Shown here: positions 9,212 to 18,337 of the stretch, piece by piece
Position numbering within the stretch: the first letter of the stretch is position 1
How the letters are laid out: every line of letters begins with the position of its first letter
Notes under the pieces: generated by a model
Seen by the model: only the letters and a program-made list of their open reading frames with translations
Told to the model about the DNA's origin: nothing
The model's database searches: none
Translations under genes and position numbers: made by a program
DNA from: CBDDBH01 sp965225625
Lineage (GTDB): Bacteria > Pseudomonadota > Gammaproteobacteria > JADZEE01
Reading direction: 5' to 3'
Length of the DNA stretch: 64,000 nt
Assembly (NCBI GenBank): GCA_965225625.1
Contig: CBDDBH010000017.1
Location: forward strand, 62,001 to 126,000

Positions 9212-10612
9212 ATGAGCAAAATCAATCGACGCGACTTTATCAAAAAAACGGCTGCCGTTGGCGCAGCCGCTACAGTGCTAACCGGGGCACAGGCCTCGGG
9301 CGCGGCTGCCGGAGACAAAGAATACGAATGCATCGTCATTGGCGGTGGCTTTGCCGGTGTCACTGCCGCCCGTGAAGCGGGGCGCGCAGGAATGCGCACA
9401 TTGCTGCTGGAGGCGCGCAATCGCCTGGGCGGTCGAACATTCACCTCCGAATTCGCCGATCACAAGGTTGAACTGGGCGGCGCGTGGGTGCATTGGACGC
9501 AACCACACGTGTGGGCGGAGATCATGCGCTACGGACTGGACGTGATTGAAACCCCGGGTGCGGCAGCTGAGGAATTTATCTATCGCGAGAACAACAAGGC
9601 GATGCGCAGGCCGGCTGACGAGGTCTGGGACGATTTTGCTCAGGGCGTGAACACCTTTTGCGCCGAAGCCGGTGAACTCTTCCCGCGTCCGTTCGAACCC
9701 TTTCTGACCGAATCCGCCTGGAGGGCCCGCGATCATCTAACGGTAGCGCAACGGTTGTCTGAACTCGGTTTGAGCGGTCGGCAGCACTATTTCGCGGATT
9801 CATTCTGCGGCGGTGTGACTCACAATTACCCGGACGTCTGCGGCTACATCGACGTATTGCGATGGTATGCGTTAGCCGGTTTTACCGCAGAAGGAGTTAT
9901 GAACGCCGCTGCGCGCTATAAGCTCAAGGAAGGAACCAAGAGTCTGATCGACAAAATGATTGAGGAGGGCAAACCCGAAGTACGACTCAATACCGTGGTC
10001 GAGAAAGTGAGTCAGTCGGGTGGCAAAGTTAGCGTAGTTACCGAGGGCGGCGAGCGTTTTACAGCGTTAGCGGCAATAGTGACTTTGCCCCTGAACGTAC
10101 TAAAGGACGTCGAGTTTTCGCCGGCGCTGTCAACCGAAAAGCTTGCGGCCTCTGGCGAAGAACACGGCGGTCACGGCACCAAGGCGTACATCCGCCTGCG
10201 CGGAGATCTAGGCAACATCTTCATCGCAGGTGCTAGCGATGAAGCATTTCAAAGCCTATTTACCTATGCCCGTGACACAGAGCACACGCTGCTGGTTGCG
10301 TTCGGACCCAGTCGTGAGGCGATCGACGTGATCGACGAGGGTGCGGTGCAACAGTGGTTGCGGAAATACATTTCGAATGCCGAAGTCGATGCAAGCTTCG
10401 GCTACGATTGGATACTCGATCCGTTCTCCCGTGGTACCTGGTGTATGTACAAACCGCAACAGGCCAGTCGCTATTGGCGAAGCCTGCAGGAACCCGAAGG
10501 GCGCTTGTACTTCGCGAGCGGCGATAGCGCTAATGGTTGGCGAGGTTTTATCGACGGTGCGATTGAGAGCGGATTGCGGAGCAGTTACGAAGTTGTTCGC
10601 TTGCTCGCATGA
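9212..10612 (+). CDS. Flavin monoamine oxidase family protein, Tat-exported
   Basis: This FAD-dependent amine oxidase of 466 residues begins with a twin-arginine leader (INRRDFIKK followed by a small-residue hydrophobic stretch), implying folded export to the periplasm. The Rossmann motif IVIGGGFAGVTAAREAG and ARNRLGGRT (FAD binding) follow the leader, and the C-terminal FAD contact is near YFASGDSANGWRGFIDGA. The family oxidises primary or secondary amines to aldehydes with hydrogen peroxide release. ATG 9212 follows GGGAGACTGAG; the ATG at 9194 is less likely. A separate NmrA gene follows 48 bp later. Substrate unknown. Confidence 0.85.
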   Translation: MSKINRRDFIKKTAAVGAAATVLTGAQASGAAAGDKEYECIVIGGGFAGVTAAREAGRAGMRTLLLEARNRLGGRTFTSEFADHKVELGGAWVHWTQPHVWAEIMRYGLDVIETPGAAAEEFIYRENNKAMRRPADEVWDDFAQGVNTFCAEAGELFPRPFEPFLTESAWRARDHLTVAQRLSELGLSGRQHYFADSFCGGVTHNYPDVCGYIDVLRWYALAGFTAEGVMNAAARYKLKEGTKSLIDKMIEEGKPEVRLNTVVEKVSQSGGKVSVVTEGGERFTALAAIVTLPLNVLKDVEFSPALSTEKLAASGEEHGGHGTKAYIRLRGDLGNIFIAGASDEAFQSLFTYARDTEHTLLVAFGPSREAIDVIDEGAVQQWLRKYISNAEVDASFGYDWILDPFSRGTWCMYKPQQASRYWRSLQEPEGRLYFASGDSANGWRGFIDGAIESGLRSSYEVVRLLA

Positions 10613-10660
10613 AGCTCGTGCGCGTATGGGCCTTAGCCTGCACATTGGGTCAATCGGAGA

Positions 10661-11623
10661 ATGGCAATGGAAAACACGAAAAAAACGATACTCGTAACCG
10701 GTGCGACGGGGCAGGCTGGAAATGCGGTTGCCCTGCATCTGTTGTCGGCTGGCAAGTGGCAACTACGGGCACTGACCCGTGACTCAAGCAACCCTGTCGC
10801 CAAGGAACTGGCCGCGTCGGGCGTCGACATAGTAGAAGGCGATCTCAAGGACAAAGGTGCGATCGAGCAAGCCGTCGACGGCGTGTATGGCGTTTACAGC
10901 GTGCAACAGTATTGGGAACACGGCGCTGAACTCGAAGTGCGCATGGGCAAGGATGTTGCCGACGCGGCGCTAAATGCCGGCGTCGAGCATTTCGTGTTCC
11001 AGAGTGCCGGAAGCCGAAATCACAGCAGGACGGGCGCGCCGCACCTCGATACTAAACGAATGGTGGACGAATACCTTCGCAAGTCGGCACTCTCTGCGGT
11101 GTGCACCATCGTGCGGCCAGTTGCGTTCATGGAGAACTTTTTCCTGCCGGGCTGGCGGAAAGATATCCTCGATGGCGTATTGACTATGCCCCTAGATCCG
11201 GCGAAGCCTTACCAACTCATTGCCGTTTACGACATCGGCGCTGTTGTTGCCGCAATGTTCGCCGCGCCGCAGATCTACAAGGGCAACGATTACGATATCG
11301 TTGCGGATGAATTGACCGGACCACAAATGGCGGATGTGCTTGGTGCAGTGTCGGGCAAACCCGTGCGCTATGTAGAACTCCCGTTGGCAGACTTTGCGCA
11401 ATACAACGAGGATCTAGCGTTGATGTACAAATGGCTGAACGAATTCGGTTACGACGCGGATTTAGCCGCTTCTCGGGCCATATACCCGGCGATGCAGAGC
11501 TTCGAGTCCTGGGTACGTGTTTCCCGGTTGACTGATCCGTCGGCGAGTCCGCCTGCCACCGTGGCAAAGGCGATAGTAAGCGAGGAAGACTCGTATCAAG
11601 TCGATGCGCTGGAGAAGCCGTAA
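10661..11623 (+). CDS. NmrA-like NAD(P)-binding protein
   Basis: This atypical SDR of 320 residues in the NmrA/HSCARG group has an N-terminal Rossmann motif ILVTGATGQAGNAVA, an Arg following strand 2 (LTRDSSNP), and the VQSAGSRNHSRTGAPH segment in place of an active YxxxK. The family either senses NADP(H) redox state or reduces substrates; which applies here is not visible. ATG 10661 or 10667 could be used. It may be cotranscribed with the amine oxidase, given the 48-bp spacing and same strand. Confidence 0.8.
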   Translation: MAMENTKKTILVTGATGQAGNAVALHLLSAGKWQLRALTRDSSNPVAKELAASGVDIVEGDLKDKGAIEQAVDGVYGVYSVQQYWEHGAELEVRMGKDVADAALNAGVEHFVFQSAGSRNHSRTGAPHLDTKRMVDEYLRKSALSAVCTIVRPVAFMENFFLPGWRKDILDGVLTMPLDPAKPYQLIAVYDIGAVVAAMFAAPQIYKGNDYDIVADELTGPQMADVLGAVSGKPVRYVELPLADFAQYNEDLALMYKWLNEFGYDADLAASRAIYPAMQSFESWVRVSRLTDPSASPPATVAKAIVSEEDSYQVDALEKP

Positions 11624-11648
11624 ATCTGGCCATCGGATGGCGACAAAT

Positions 11649-12431
11649 ATGAACCGTATCTACCTAGTTTTATTGTCGTTTTGCTTGTACTGCAACAACT
11701 CCCTGGCTGACGACATCGTTTTTACGTCTAAAGACGGCGCCGTGCTTAGATTGGCAGATCTGACCGACACTTCTGCCAAAGCGTCACCAAACAGCCAGAA
11801 TATTCCCGCGGCGGCGAGGGTGTTGTTCGAAGAAGGTGTCGAAATGGGAAAGTCCGGTCAGTACTTGCCGGCCATCGAAAAATTTAAAGCAGCCAGTCAA
11901 ATCGTCCCGAGTTGGCCCTATCCGTATTATCAAACTGGCTTCACTTGGCTGCTGCAGAAAAATGTCGAGCAAGCATTAGCGTCGTACAGAAAAGTGGACG
12001 CGCTGGAGCCTCGGGGCTTCTTCACATCCAAGCAAGAGGTATTCACGCTTGAACGCGAATTGGCTGGGACCTACACGCAAGGACTGTACTTGTTATTCGT
12101 CAGCCACGAATGGAGCGACGATGTCGGCGAAAAGATCAAGATAATGCGTCGCGTCATCGAATTGGTTCCGGACTATGCGCCGGCCTATCAGAAACTCTCT
12201 ATCCTCGAAGAGGATATTGTTAAAAAGCTGGATCTGCTGGAAAGGGCGCTTACATTTCAGAGCGATGCAGAAACGCGTGGCATGCTGTTGCTCAACAAGG
12301 CGACGAACCTACATATTCAAGGAGACAAGGACGCTGCCATCACAATATTAGGCGAACTTGTCTTGGATGGGTCTACGACCAAAACAGTAACGGCCTGGGC
12401 TAAGAAATTGTTGCTGCAGATCTATGAATGA
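11649..12431 (+). CDS. Exported TPR-repeat protein
   Basis: This protein of about 260 residues has a signal peptide (MNRIYLVLLSFCLYC...SLADD) and tetratricopeptide-type helices (ARVLFEEGVEMGKSGQYLPA, then YYQTGFTWLLQKNVEQALASY and others). It should reside in the periplasm as a protein-protein interaction scaffold. The frame overlaps the end of the NmrA gene, but the signal peptide argues for ATG 11649 (GGATGG upstream); 11637 is an alternative. I cannot name a function. Confidence 0.65.
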   Translation: MNRIYLVLLSFCLYCNNSLADDIVFTSKDGAVLRLADLTDTSAKASPNSQNIPAAARVLFEEGVEMGKSGQYLPAIEKFKAASQIVPSWPYPYYQTGFTWLLQKNVEQALASYRKVDALEPRGFFTSKQEVFTLERELAGTYTQGLYLLFVSHEWSDDVGEKIKIMRRVIELVPDYAPAYQKLSILEEDIVKKLDLLERALTFQSDAETRGMLLLNKATNLHIQGDKDAAITILGELVLDGSTTKTVTAWAKKLLLQIYE

Positions 12432-13327
12432 GATGGATAAATGGGTGATGCTGATTTTCTATGTAGCTGTGCCAGGCTTGTCGTCATCCATTCGCGCCTC
12501 GTCAAACAAATGCTGCGCTCCCCGCCTCCACATGGGTCAGTGAATGCGTCAATGGAGTGTTTAGTTCGATGCCTTGTTCGCTGGCTACTTCATAAGCGGC
12601 GCGGTTAATGGCGTGCATCGGATCGACGATGCCGGAGGTATTCCCAACCCACTAACAGAGTTTCCAGCGCACCGCGTGATCCGCGGTTTCCGAGATTTTC
12701 GCGATACAGGGTCGGTCAACATTGATCGATTTTTCGCCAAGCCGGTCTGCGAGAGCTGCTTGGTTAAATCGGAAAGAAATACCGCGCTAAAGTACAGCAG
12801 GAATAACACGACGTTCACAGCCCGCAACGTCAGTACACGATTCTCGGTGGTCTGTGTATCCGATTTGCCACGCGTATGCCGGATCACTGCACGGGCGAAG
12901 ACGAACAAGCACAGATTGACTATCAGCACCGAGTAGTCAAAAGCTGAGAAGACGATGAGTTTATCTAGCAGCGTTGTAATTTCGTTCGTGCCGTGTCGCT
13001 CAATGTGCGTCTGAGGCGGGCGAGGCGCTTTCTGCGTATTGCGCCTATGCCAAGGCGAGATACCTCGACGTAATGCGGATCATCTTGCGTGGTAGATCTG
13101 CGCTACTAGCGGCTTGCTGTCTGCCACGATATCCACCTTCGAATACTGCCGCGCAGATTGTAGCACTCCGAAGTTACGAACACGGATGATAACGATCGAA
13201 TGCTTCGCGCGTAGCGTAGAAGATCTACGATGTCAGTGCGCCGTGGCCCGACGTGGATTGCGTGCAACGTCCCCTCTTTACCGGGGCCGCGCTCCCTGCG
13301 GTTGCTCGCAATGACGGTTTCTTGCTT
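12432..13327. other. About 900-bp gap with probable decayed coding sequence
   Basis: No intact gene is convincing. On the minus strand, 12929-12585 (GTG start, 114 codons) shows two hydrophobic segments (VLIVNLCLFVFARAVI and VNVVLFLLYFSAVFL) typical of a small membrane protein, then loses protein character. Another minus frame at 12645-12502 reads as a plausible protein tail (MHAINRAAYEVASEQGIEL...), faintly like the C-terminus of ketopantoate reductases, ending at a TGA. The part from 13000 to 13327 has a G+C-rich stretch with TTGCTCGCAATGACG, a kind of sequence often seen in dispersed repeats. I read the region as remnants, at low confidence. Confidence 0.3.
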
Positions 13328-14884
13328 TTAGATCCGTCCTTCACGTTTCAGCGACGTCAGGTACTCCGCTTGCCGCAAGGCTAACGCAACGATCGTGATA
13401 GTGGGATTCTCACATCCTGCGGTGGGAAACAAACTGCCATCGGATACAAATAAATTCTCTACATCATGTGTTCGTCCCCACGGGTTGCAAACACTGTGTT
13501 TTGGATCATCTCCCATGCGCGCCGTCCCCATATTGTGCGTGCCGGGCATCATGTCGATCATCTCGTAGATTTCGCTCGCACCGAGTGAGTGATAAAGCTT
13601 GTTCACACATTTGCGCATGTGCTCCACCATGGTCCTGGTGTTGTCATGCTTTTTATAATGTATGACCGGAACGGGTAGAGCGTATTGATCTTTCTTGCTG
13701 GGGTGTAGTGTGATGCGATTGGATTGCACTGGTGGGTCTTCGCCGATGGCCATCATCATGGCCAGATTTTGGTAATTGTCGAGCATGTGAGCCATGCGTT
13801 TCCCCCACATGCGTGGCGCGAGTAATCGTGCCAAGGTCTCTGGAGAGAATGGTACCGTGGCTATGATAAAACCACCGGCGAATCCGCGGGATGGGTCGTG
13901 GCCGGCCTCGTCCTTCACAATCCCAGCCATATGTGTACCACGATGCATGTTTACCGTGCCCGGCATTATTCCGGCAAAGGTGACATGCTCATGGTGCATA
14001 TAGTTATGCCCAACCAGGCCGCTGGAATTGGCCAGGCCCCGCGGGTATTTGCCGCTGCTCGAAAGCAGTAATAAACGCGTGGTGTCAGCTACGTTGGCTG
14101 CCACGCACACGGCGCTTGCTTGCTGGGTTTGGCGTGCGCCGGTCGCGTCGAGATATTCCACCGCGTTTGCGCGACCTCGATTATCGTGCGTGATCCGAAC
14201 TGCCATTGAATTCGCCCGCAATTCAAAATGCCCCGTCGCTTCCGCTGCTGGGATCTCGCCATATAGCGGCGACCATTTGGCGCCAATGACGCAACCGCTG
14301 GTACAAAATCCCAACTGCAGGCATCCTGGACGGCCATTGCGAGGCGCCGAGTTAATCGCCATATTGTTGGTGTTGACATCTTTGTAGCCGACAGCTTTTG
14401 CGGCGGCTTCCAGTACCTGGTAGTTATTATTGCCAGGCAATCGTTCGATACCATGCGTACCGGTAACCCCCAGTTGATCCTCAGCCCGGTCGTAAAACGG
14501 CGCTATCTCTGCGGCGGTGATAGGCCAATCGACCAGACTTGCGCCGGCCAACTCGCCGTACGTGCTGCGCGCGCGCATCTCGTGCGGTTGTAGGCGCGGA
14601 CACGCTGCCGTCCAATGCATGGTGGTACCGCCAACCGCTTTACAAGTCCACATCGGGAACGATGGGATCGAATCGCCTTTACCGACTCGTTCGTCCAGCC
14701 AAGTCAGCTTAGGAAACATTTCCGCTTCATTGTTGACGAAATCCTTCGTCTCCAAACGCGGGCCTGCTTCCAGACACACCACGTCAATGGCTTGCTGCGC
14801 TAGTTCATTGGCGAGAGTGCCGCCACTAGCTCCGGATCCAATGATGACCACAACGGAATTATCGTTAACTGCGAATGTAGTCAC
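13328..14884 (-). CDS. GMC family FAD-dependent oxidoreductase
   Basis: This 518-residue flavoprotein is of the glucose-methanol-choline type. It has an N-terminal ADP-binding motif (VVIIGSGASGGTLANEL), the GMC signature region around GGTTMHWTAACPR, and the C-terminal domain with HNMGTARMGDDP and LFVSDGSLFPTAGCENPT. It oxidises a primary alcohol or sugar. The upstream gene encodes the small partner subunit of gluconate 2-dehydrogenase-type complexes, and the start (GTG 14884) overlaps its stop in a GTGA arrangement; a TTG at 14893 is also in frame. No dehydrogenase cytochrome c subunit is next to them. Substrate unknown. Confidence 0.87.
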   Translation of the reverse strand: MTTFAVNDNSVVVIIGSGASGGTLANELAQQAIDVVCLEAGPRLETKDFVNNEAEMFPKLTWLDERVGKGDSIPSFPMWTCKAVGGTTMHWTAACPRLQPHEMRARSTYGELAGASLVDWPITAAEIAPFYDRAEDQLGVTGTHGIERLPGNNNYQVLEAAAKAVGYKDVNTNNMAINSAPRNGRPGCLQLGFCTSGCVIGAKWSPLYGEIPAAEATGHFELRANSMAVRITHDNRGRANAVEYLDATGARQTQQASAVCVAANVADTTRLLLLSSSGKYPRGLANSSGLVGHNYMHHEHVTFAGIMPGTVNMHRGTHMAGIVKDEAGHDPSRGFAGGFIIATVPFSPETLARLLAPRMWGKRMAHMLDNYQNLAMMMAIGEDPPVQSNRITLHPSKKDQYALPVPVIHYKKHDNTRTMVEHMRKCVNKLYHSLGASEIYEMIDMMPGTHNMGTARMGDDPKHSVCNPWGRTHDVENLFVSDGSLFPTAGCENPTITIVALALRQAEYLTSLKREGRI

Positions 14885-15402
14885 GGCAGCCAATCAATAT
14901 CATTGAAACCACGATGCAGGTAACCACCTTTTTCAATCGATGACCCTTCATAGCCGAGCAATGTCAGTAACGACTGGTCGCGATAAAGGATATCGATACT
15001 CCTGTTAAGCACATACTGAAAGAACGGTTGTTCCTGGATCGATTCCATCGCGATAATTTGAGACTGTTCGCTGGCCTGCAACCAATCCGACTCTTGGGCA
15101 GCGTCAAGAGATTTGATGCCGTTGCCGATCAACTCTGCTAATGGCATCGAATTGCCGGCGTCTTCGACGATGACGTCGGCGACACGGCCAAAAGTAGTTT
15201 CGTTGAACGCTTGGTTTGGAAACATGCGCTGCGCGAGAGTACTCAGGCTCGCCTTGACGTGGGAATCGAATGGGGGCGCTGAGTCGGCTGAGCGACCTGC
15301 AAACGCGTTTCGAGTGAATCCTAAGATCGTCCCGAGCGATGCGCTGCCAACCAGGAACTGTCGGCGCGTTTTTTCCAGAGCAATTTCGAATGGTTTGCGC
15401 AT
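14881..15402 (-). CDS. Gluconate 2-dehydrogenase subunit 3 family protein
   Basis: This 173-residue small subunit pairs with GMC oxidoreductases in membrane-linked sugar or alcohol dehydrogenases. It has an N-terminal twin-arginine-like leader (KTRRQFLVGSASLG) that would carry the complex across the inner membrane by hitch-hiking export of the flavoprotein, which has no leader of its own. The core includes LSTLAQRMFPNQAF and ends in GGYLHRGFNDIDWLP. ATG 15402 has AGGAG upstream. Its stop overlaps the GMC start, so translation is probably coupled. Confidence 0.8.
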   Translation of the reverse strand: MRKPFEIALEKTRRQFLVGSASLGTILGFTRNAFAGRSADSAPPFDSHVKASLSTLAQRMFPNQAFNETTFGRVADVIVEDAGNSMPLAELIGNGIKSLDAAQESDWLQASEQSQIIAMESIQEQPFFQYVLNRSIDILYRDQSLLTLLGYEGSSIEKGGYLHRGFNDIDWLP

Positions 15403-15841
15403 ATCAACGTCTCCTCACGCGCCTTTTAAGCCGTCCAAATTGTAAGGATGTTCGCGCATCCTGGTTCGGCAACTTTGCGTTCGGAGTCTACCATGGGTTC
15501 TTCGTTTTCATGGTCGAATCAGAAGGTGGCGAAACGCGCAAGTGCACATAGGCAAGGATTGTTCCGATGCAAATTCATGGTTACCACCGTTGCAAACACA
15601 AACTGCCTGTCCCCGTATTTGCATCTGCAAGATCACCCTGAACCTGTTGGATCTGCGCAACAAATACGCATTGGTGGTTGCACATCGATGCACAAACCGG
15701 TTAAATCGGTGCATCCTGATGATTCCGATCGTGCCGGCAACCGTTGCTGGCCCGTGATTCTCCGCTGAAACATACCAATCGGGAGCGAGCAATCGACTGC
15801 CGTTTGTCGGTGTGATCTGTCTGATCGACCTAGGACAAAGT
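15403..15841. other. Divergent intergenic region, no gene recognised
   Basis: About 440 bp separates the leftward GMC operon from the rightward RhlA-like operon. Short open frames on both strands have no protein-like character. A symmetric stretch, gcacatcgatgcac, lies near 15679-15692. The region must hold both promoters, but I could not pick out convincing -35/-10 pairs. Confidence 0.3.
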
Positions 15842-16780
15842 GTGAATAGACTCAAGGGCAGCATCAAATACGACCGCTTCATTGTTCCTTACCGAGTGTA
15901 CGGTAACGGCGCCAAGACCCTGATCTGTGTTAATGGTGCCCAGCAGACTATGGCCGCGTGGCGATCGGTCATTTCCCGATTCCGCAGCAGTTATTCGGTG
16001 GTCATTTTCGACCTGCCGGGTCACGGCAATTCCGAAATACTGTCTCCACCGATGAGGGTGTCATTGGACGAGCAGGTGACGTGCTTGAAAGAGATTATTA
16101 GGGCGACCCATAGCAATGACACGTTGCATATCATCGGCGCATCATGGGGCACGATTGTTGTTGCCGCCTTTGCGGCGCGCTATCCAGATGTTCCCGACAA
16201 GTTGATCCTCGGTAGCTTTGGCGTTAAACCCAGTGGCGCGATGCTGCGGGTCATCCGCCGTGGTCGATCTCTGTATGAAGCTGACCGTGGCCCCGAGGCA
16301 GCACACCTCATTATTGAATGCTTTGGTCAGCAGATCTCAGCAGGACACAAGGAACAGATCGTCCACCAATTCAAGAAAATGCGTCCTGAACAGCAACTCT
16401 GCTTCTACGACCATTGTGAATTTGTCGAGAACATAGGTCACATCAATGAACTCGTCGAACTGGCTTGTATCAAGGCTCGAACCCTGATTATCAACGGCGG
16501 AAACGACACAATTCTCAACCTTCAGGACCTGAAGCTGGCAGCGCAAGCAATACCCCGCTGCGAATCGCATATCGTGCAAGACGCAGGTCATTTTTTGCAC
16601 TTTGAACAGCCGGACATTTTGCAGATTTACGAGGCTTTCTTTGACGGGTTGTCGTTTAAAAATGACCCGAAGGTGTCTTCTAGAAAATCGGATTTTTCGA
16701 GATTTTCTGGAAGCCGCCGCCTGAAGCCAGTTATGGGGAATGCGCTGGCGGCGCTGGCCGCCTCCGACGTCGCTCAATGA
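15842..16780 (+). CDS. RhlA-like alpha/beta hydrolase
   Basis: This alpha/beta hydrolase of 312 residues has its nucleophile in GASWGT (S101), the acid in INGGNDT and the His in DAGHFLHFE. The order and wording of its motifs (LICVNGA, FDLPGHGNS, GASWG, LIINGGND, AGHFLHFE) follow RhlA, the Pseudomonas enzyme that joins two 3-hydroxyacyl chains into 3-(3-hydroxyalkanoyloxy)alkanoate for rhamnolipid synthesis. No rhamnosyltransferase is nearby. GTG 15842 with AGGA six bases upstream is preferred; an ATG at 15812 is in frame. It overlaps the JmjC/cupin gene by 4 bases. Family-level call good; lipid-forming role inferred. Confidence 0.72.
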   Translation: MNRLKGSIKYDRFIVPYRVYGNGAKTLICVNGAQQTMAAWRSVISRFRSSYSVVIFDLPGHGNSEILSPPMRVSLDEQVTCLKEIIRATHSNDTLHIIGASWGTIVVAAFAARYPDVPDKLILGSFGVKPSGAMLRVIRRGRSLYEADRGPEAAHLIIECFGQQISAGHKEQIVHQFKKMRPEQQLCFYDHCEFVENIGHINELVELACIKARTLIINGGNDTILNLQDLKLAAQAIPRCESHIVQDAGHFLHFEQPDILQIYEAFFDGLSFKNDPKVSSRKSDFSRFSGSRRLKPVMGNALAALAASDVAQ

Positions 16781-17754
16781 TGTCTGCACTTGCTTGCCGC
16801 CACGATTCGATTACGCCATCCCACACTCGAGCGACAGAGCCGACGACCGCTTCGGATCAGAGACTTTGTCTGAATCCGATACCGCGTGAGCAAGACATCG
16901 ACCGCGCAACGTTCGAGCGCTTGTATCTGCAGCCGCAAATCCCGGTTGTGCTGGAAAACCTGGCTTCCGATTGGCCGGCTCTGCAGAAATGGACGGTAGA
17001 GTATCTAGCGCAAAATTACGGACACTGCCCAGTCAAGATCTACAATTCCAGCTTTGGCGAGCCTGGCGCGGATTATATGAGTGCCACACGTACTGTTTCA
17101 TTTGGTCAATACCTACAACTCGTCATTAGTGGCGATCTCGATGCGCGCATGTTTTTGTACAACATCGCCAAGGAAATTCCGCAACTTGTGGCTGATGTGC
17201 ACTTACCGACGATCGCGGACGGATTCTCACGCCGTTTCATGTTTTTGTTTGCGGGTTGCAAAGGATCCGCAACGCCAATCCACTACGACATCGACATGGC
17301 GCATGTGTTTCACACGCCCCTGGTCGGGACACGTCGCATAACGCTCATACCTCCGAGCGATTCATGCAATCTTTACCAGCACCCGTTTACGGTACGCAGC
17401 TATGTGGATGTGAAATCCCCCGACTTCGACAAACATCCGCGGCTACGTGAGGTTCGTGGCTATCAAGATCGCTTGGCACCCGGGGAGACCTTATTCATCC
17501 CAAGTCAGTTCTGGCACTTCGTCGAGTATGAGCAGGCCGGGTATTCCATCTCGCTGCGGTGTCAAAATCAGCGGCTACGCACGCGTATGAAAGGCTATTT
17601 CTACCTGGGTGTCTTGTCGCCTGTCGACCGATTGTTGAATAGGCTGTTAGGCCGACGCTGGTTTGACTGGAAGGACAGAACCGCCCATGCCGACGACGGT
17701 TCAGCGCGTGTCTTTCAATGCTCCGGCGGACAGCCCGACGCTGACAACATTTAG
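16777..17754 (+). CDS. JmjC/cupin_8-type Fe(II)/2-oxoglutarate oxygenase
   Basis: This 325-residue protein has the cupin-like (JmjC) fold of protein or small-molecule hydroxylases. The iron facial triad is visible as H169-x-D171 in TPIHYDIDMAHVF and a later His in FIPSQFWHFVEYE; a Lys/Thr set for 2-oxoglutarate is plausible. Such enzymes hydroxylate peptides, lipids or metabolites. The start is ATG 16777 or 16780, overlapping the RhlA-like stop (ATGATG), so the two are translationally coupled and probably work on the same molecule. The C-terminal 60 residues are basic and possibly membrane-associated. Substrate unknown. Confidence 0.78.
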   Translation: MMSALACRHDSITPSHTRATEPTTASDQRLCLNPIPREQDIDRATFERLYLQPQIPVVLENLASDWPALQKWTVEYLAQNYGHCPVKIYNSSFGEPGADYMSATRTVSFGQYLQLVISGDLDARMFLYNIAKEIPQLVADVHLPTIADGFSRRFMFLFAGCKGSATPIHYDIDMAHVFHTPLVGTRRITLIPPSDSCNLYQHPFTVRSYVDVKSPDFDKHPRLREVRGYQDRLAPGETLFIPSQFWHFVEYEQAGYSISLRCQNQRLRTRMKGYFYLGVLSPVDRLLNRLLGRRWFDWKDRTAHADDGSARVFQCSGGQPDADNI

Positions 17755-17774
17755 CTGTTGCGCACCGCCGCGGT

Positions 17775-18185
17775 TTACACGAGCTGCTTCACGACGAGCA
17801 CGCCGTAAGCAATCATTGCGATGTTCGCGATAGAAAAGACCACGGTGCGCGCTCTGAAATGGCGAAAACCTGAGATATGTAGTACGGCATGGGTGAGGCG
17901 AAACCAGAAGAAAATGGTCGCCAGCAATACTGTGGTTTTCGTCGAATAGTTAAGATGCGCGGCTACCAGAACGAATATGGCAAAGGGCGCGAGGTTTTCA
18001 ACCGCATTAATGTGCGCACGATTGGCACGATTTACCCACTCGGGAAGCGGACTATCGGGCGCCGCTATATAATCGTTTGGTTGCAGTGGGCCGCGAGTTT
18101 TCACGAGGCCGATTACATAAGGGATCCAGAGAAGACCCGTCAAAATTGCAGTTAACAGCAAGTAGCATATTTCAGGTGAATTCAT
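17775..18185 (-). CDS. MAPEG family membrane protein
   Basis: This inner-membrane protein of 136 residues has four predicted helices (starting ICYLLLTAILTGLLWIPYVIGL) and the MAPEG core NRANRAHINAVENLAPF, where Arg/Asn/Glu residues bind glutathione in eukaryotic relatives. Bacterial members are mostly uncharacterised membrane GST-like proteins. ATG 18185 is preceded by GGAGG; a longer frame to 18236 is not needed. It is divergent from an HxlR regulator gene 152 bp away, which probably controls it. Confidence 0.85.
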   Translation of the reverse strand: MNSPEICYLLLTAILTGLLWIPYVIGLVKTRGPLQPNDYIAAPDSPLPEWVNRANRAHINAVENLAPFAIFVLVAAHLNYSTKTTVLLATIFFWFRLTHAVLHISGFRHFRARTVVFSIANIAMIAYGVLVVKQLV

Positions 18186-18337
18186 TACGTCCTCCAAAGG
18201 CGTCTCGGCTGATAGAAGTGATAACAGATCATGCATTACTAGTATTTCGAAAGTAATCTATCATGATACTATCGAATTGCAAGTATTGAATGACGGTGGT
18301 GACAATAAATAACCAAGCGGGGGGTGACGGAGGTTTT
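18186..18337. promoter_or_regulatory. Divergent MAPEG/HxlR promoter region with inverted repeats
   Basis: The 152-bp gap contains an A+T-rich core at about 18235-18290. TTACT at 18236 and AGTAA at 18252 form an inverted pair around a TTCGAA centre. A related block (atgatactatcgaa) follows about 15 bases later. HxlR-type regulators typically bind such palindromes in their own divergent promoter, so this is the likely operator. The assignment is from position and symmetry only. Confidence 0.4.

Noticed and set aside
12574..12936. 120-codon plus-strand ORF
   Set aside because: Composition is not protein-like, and the antisense frame over the same bases has clear hydrophobic helices.
15448..15768. 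106-codon ORF in the GMC/RhlA intergenic gap
   Set aside because: No ribosome-binding site, low-complexity translation, and a competing frame on the other strand.
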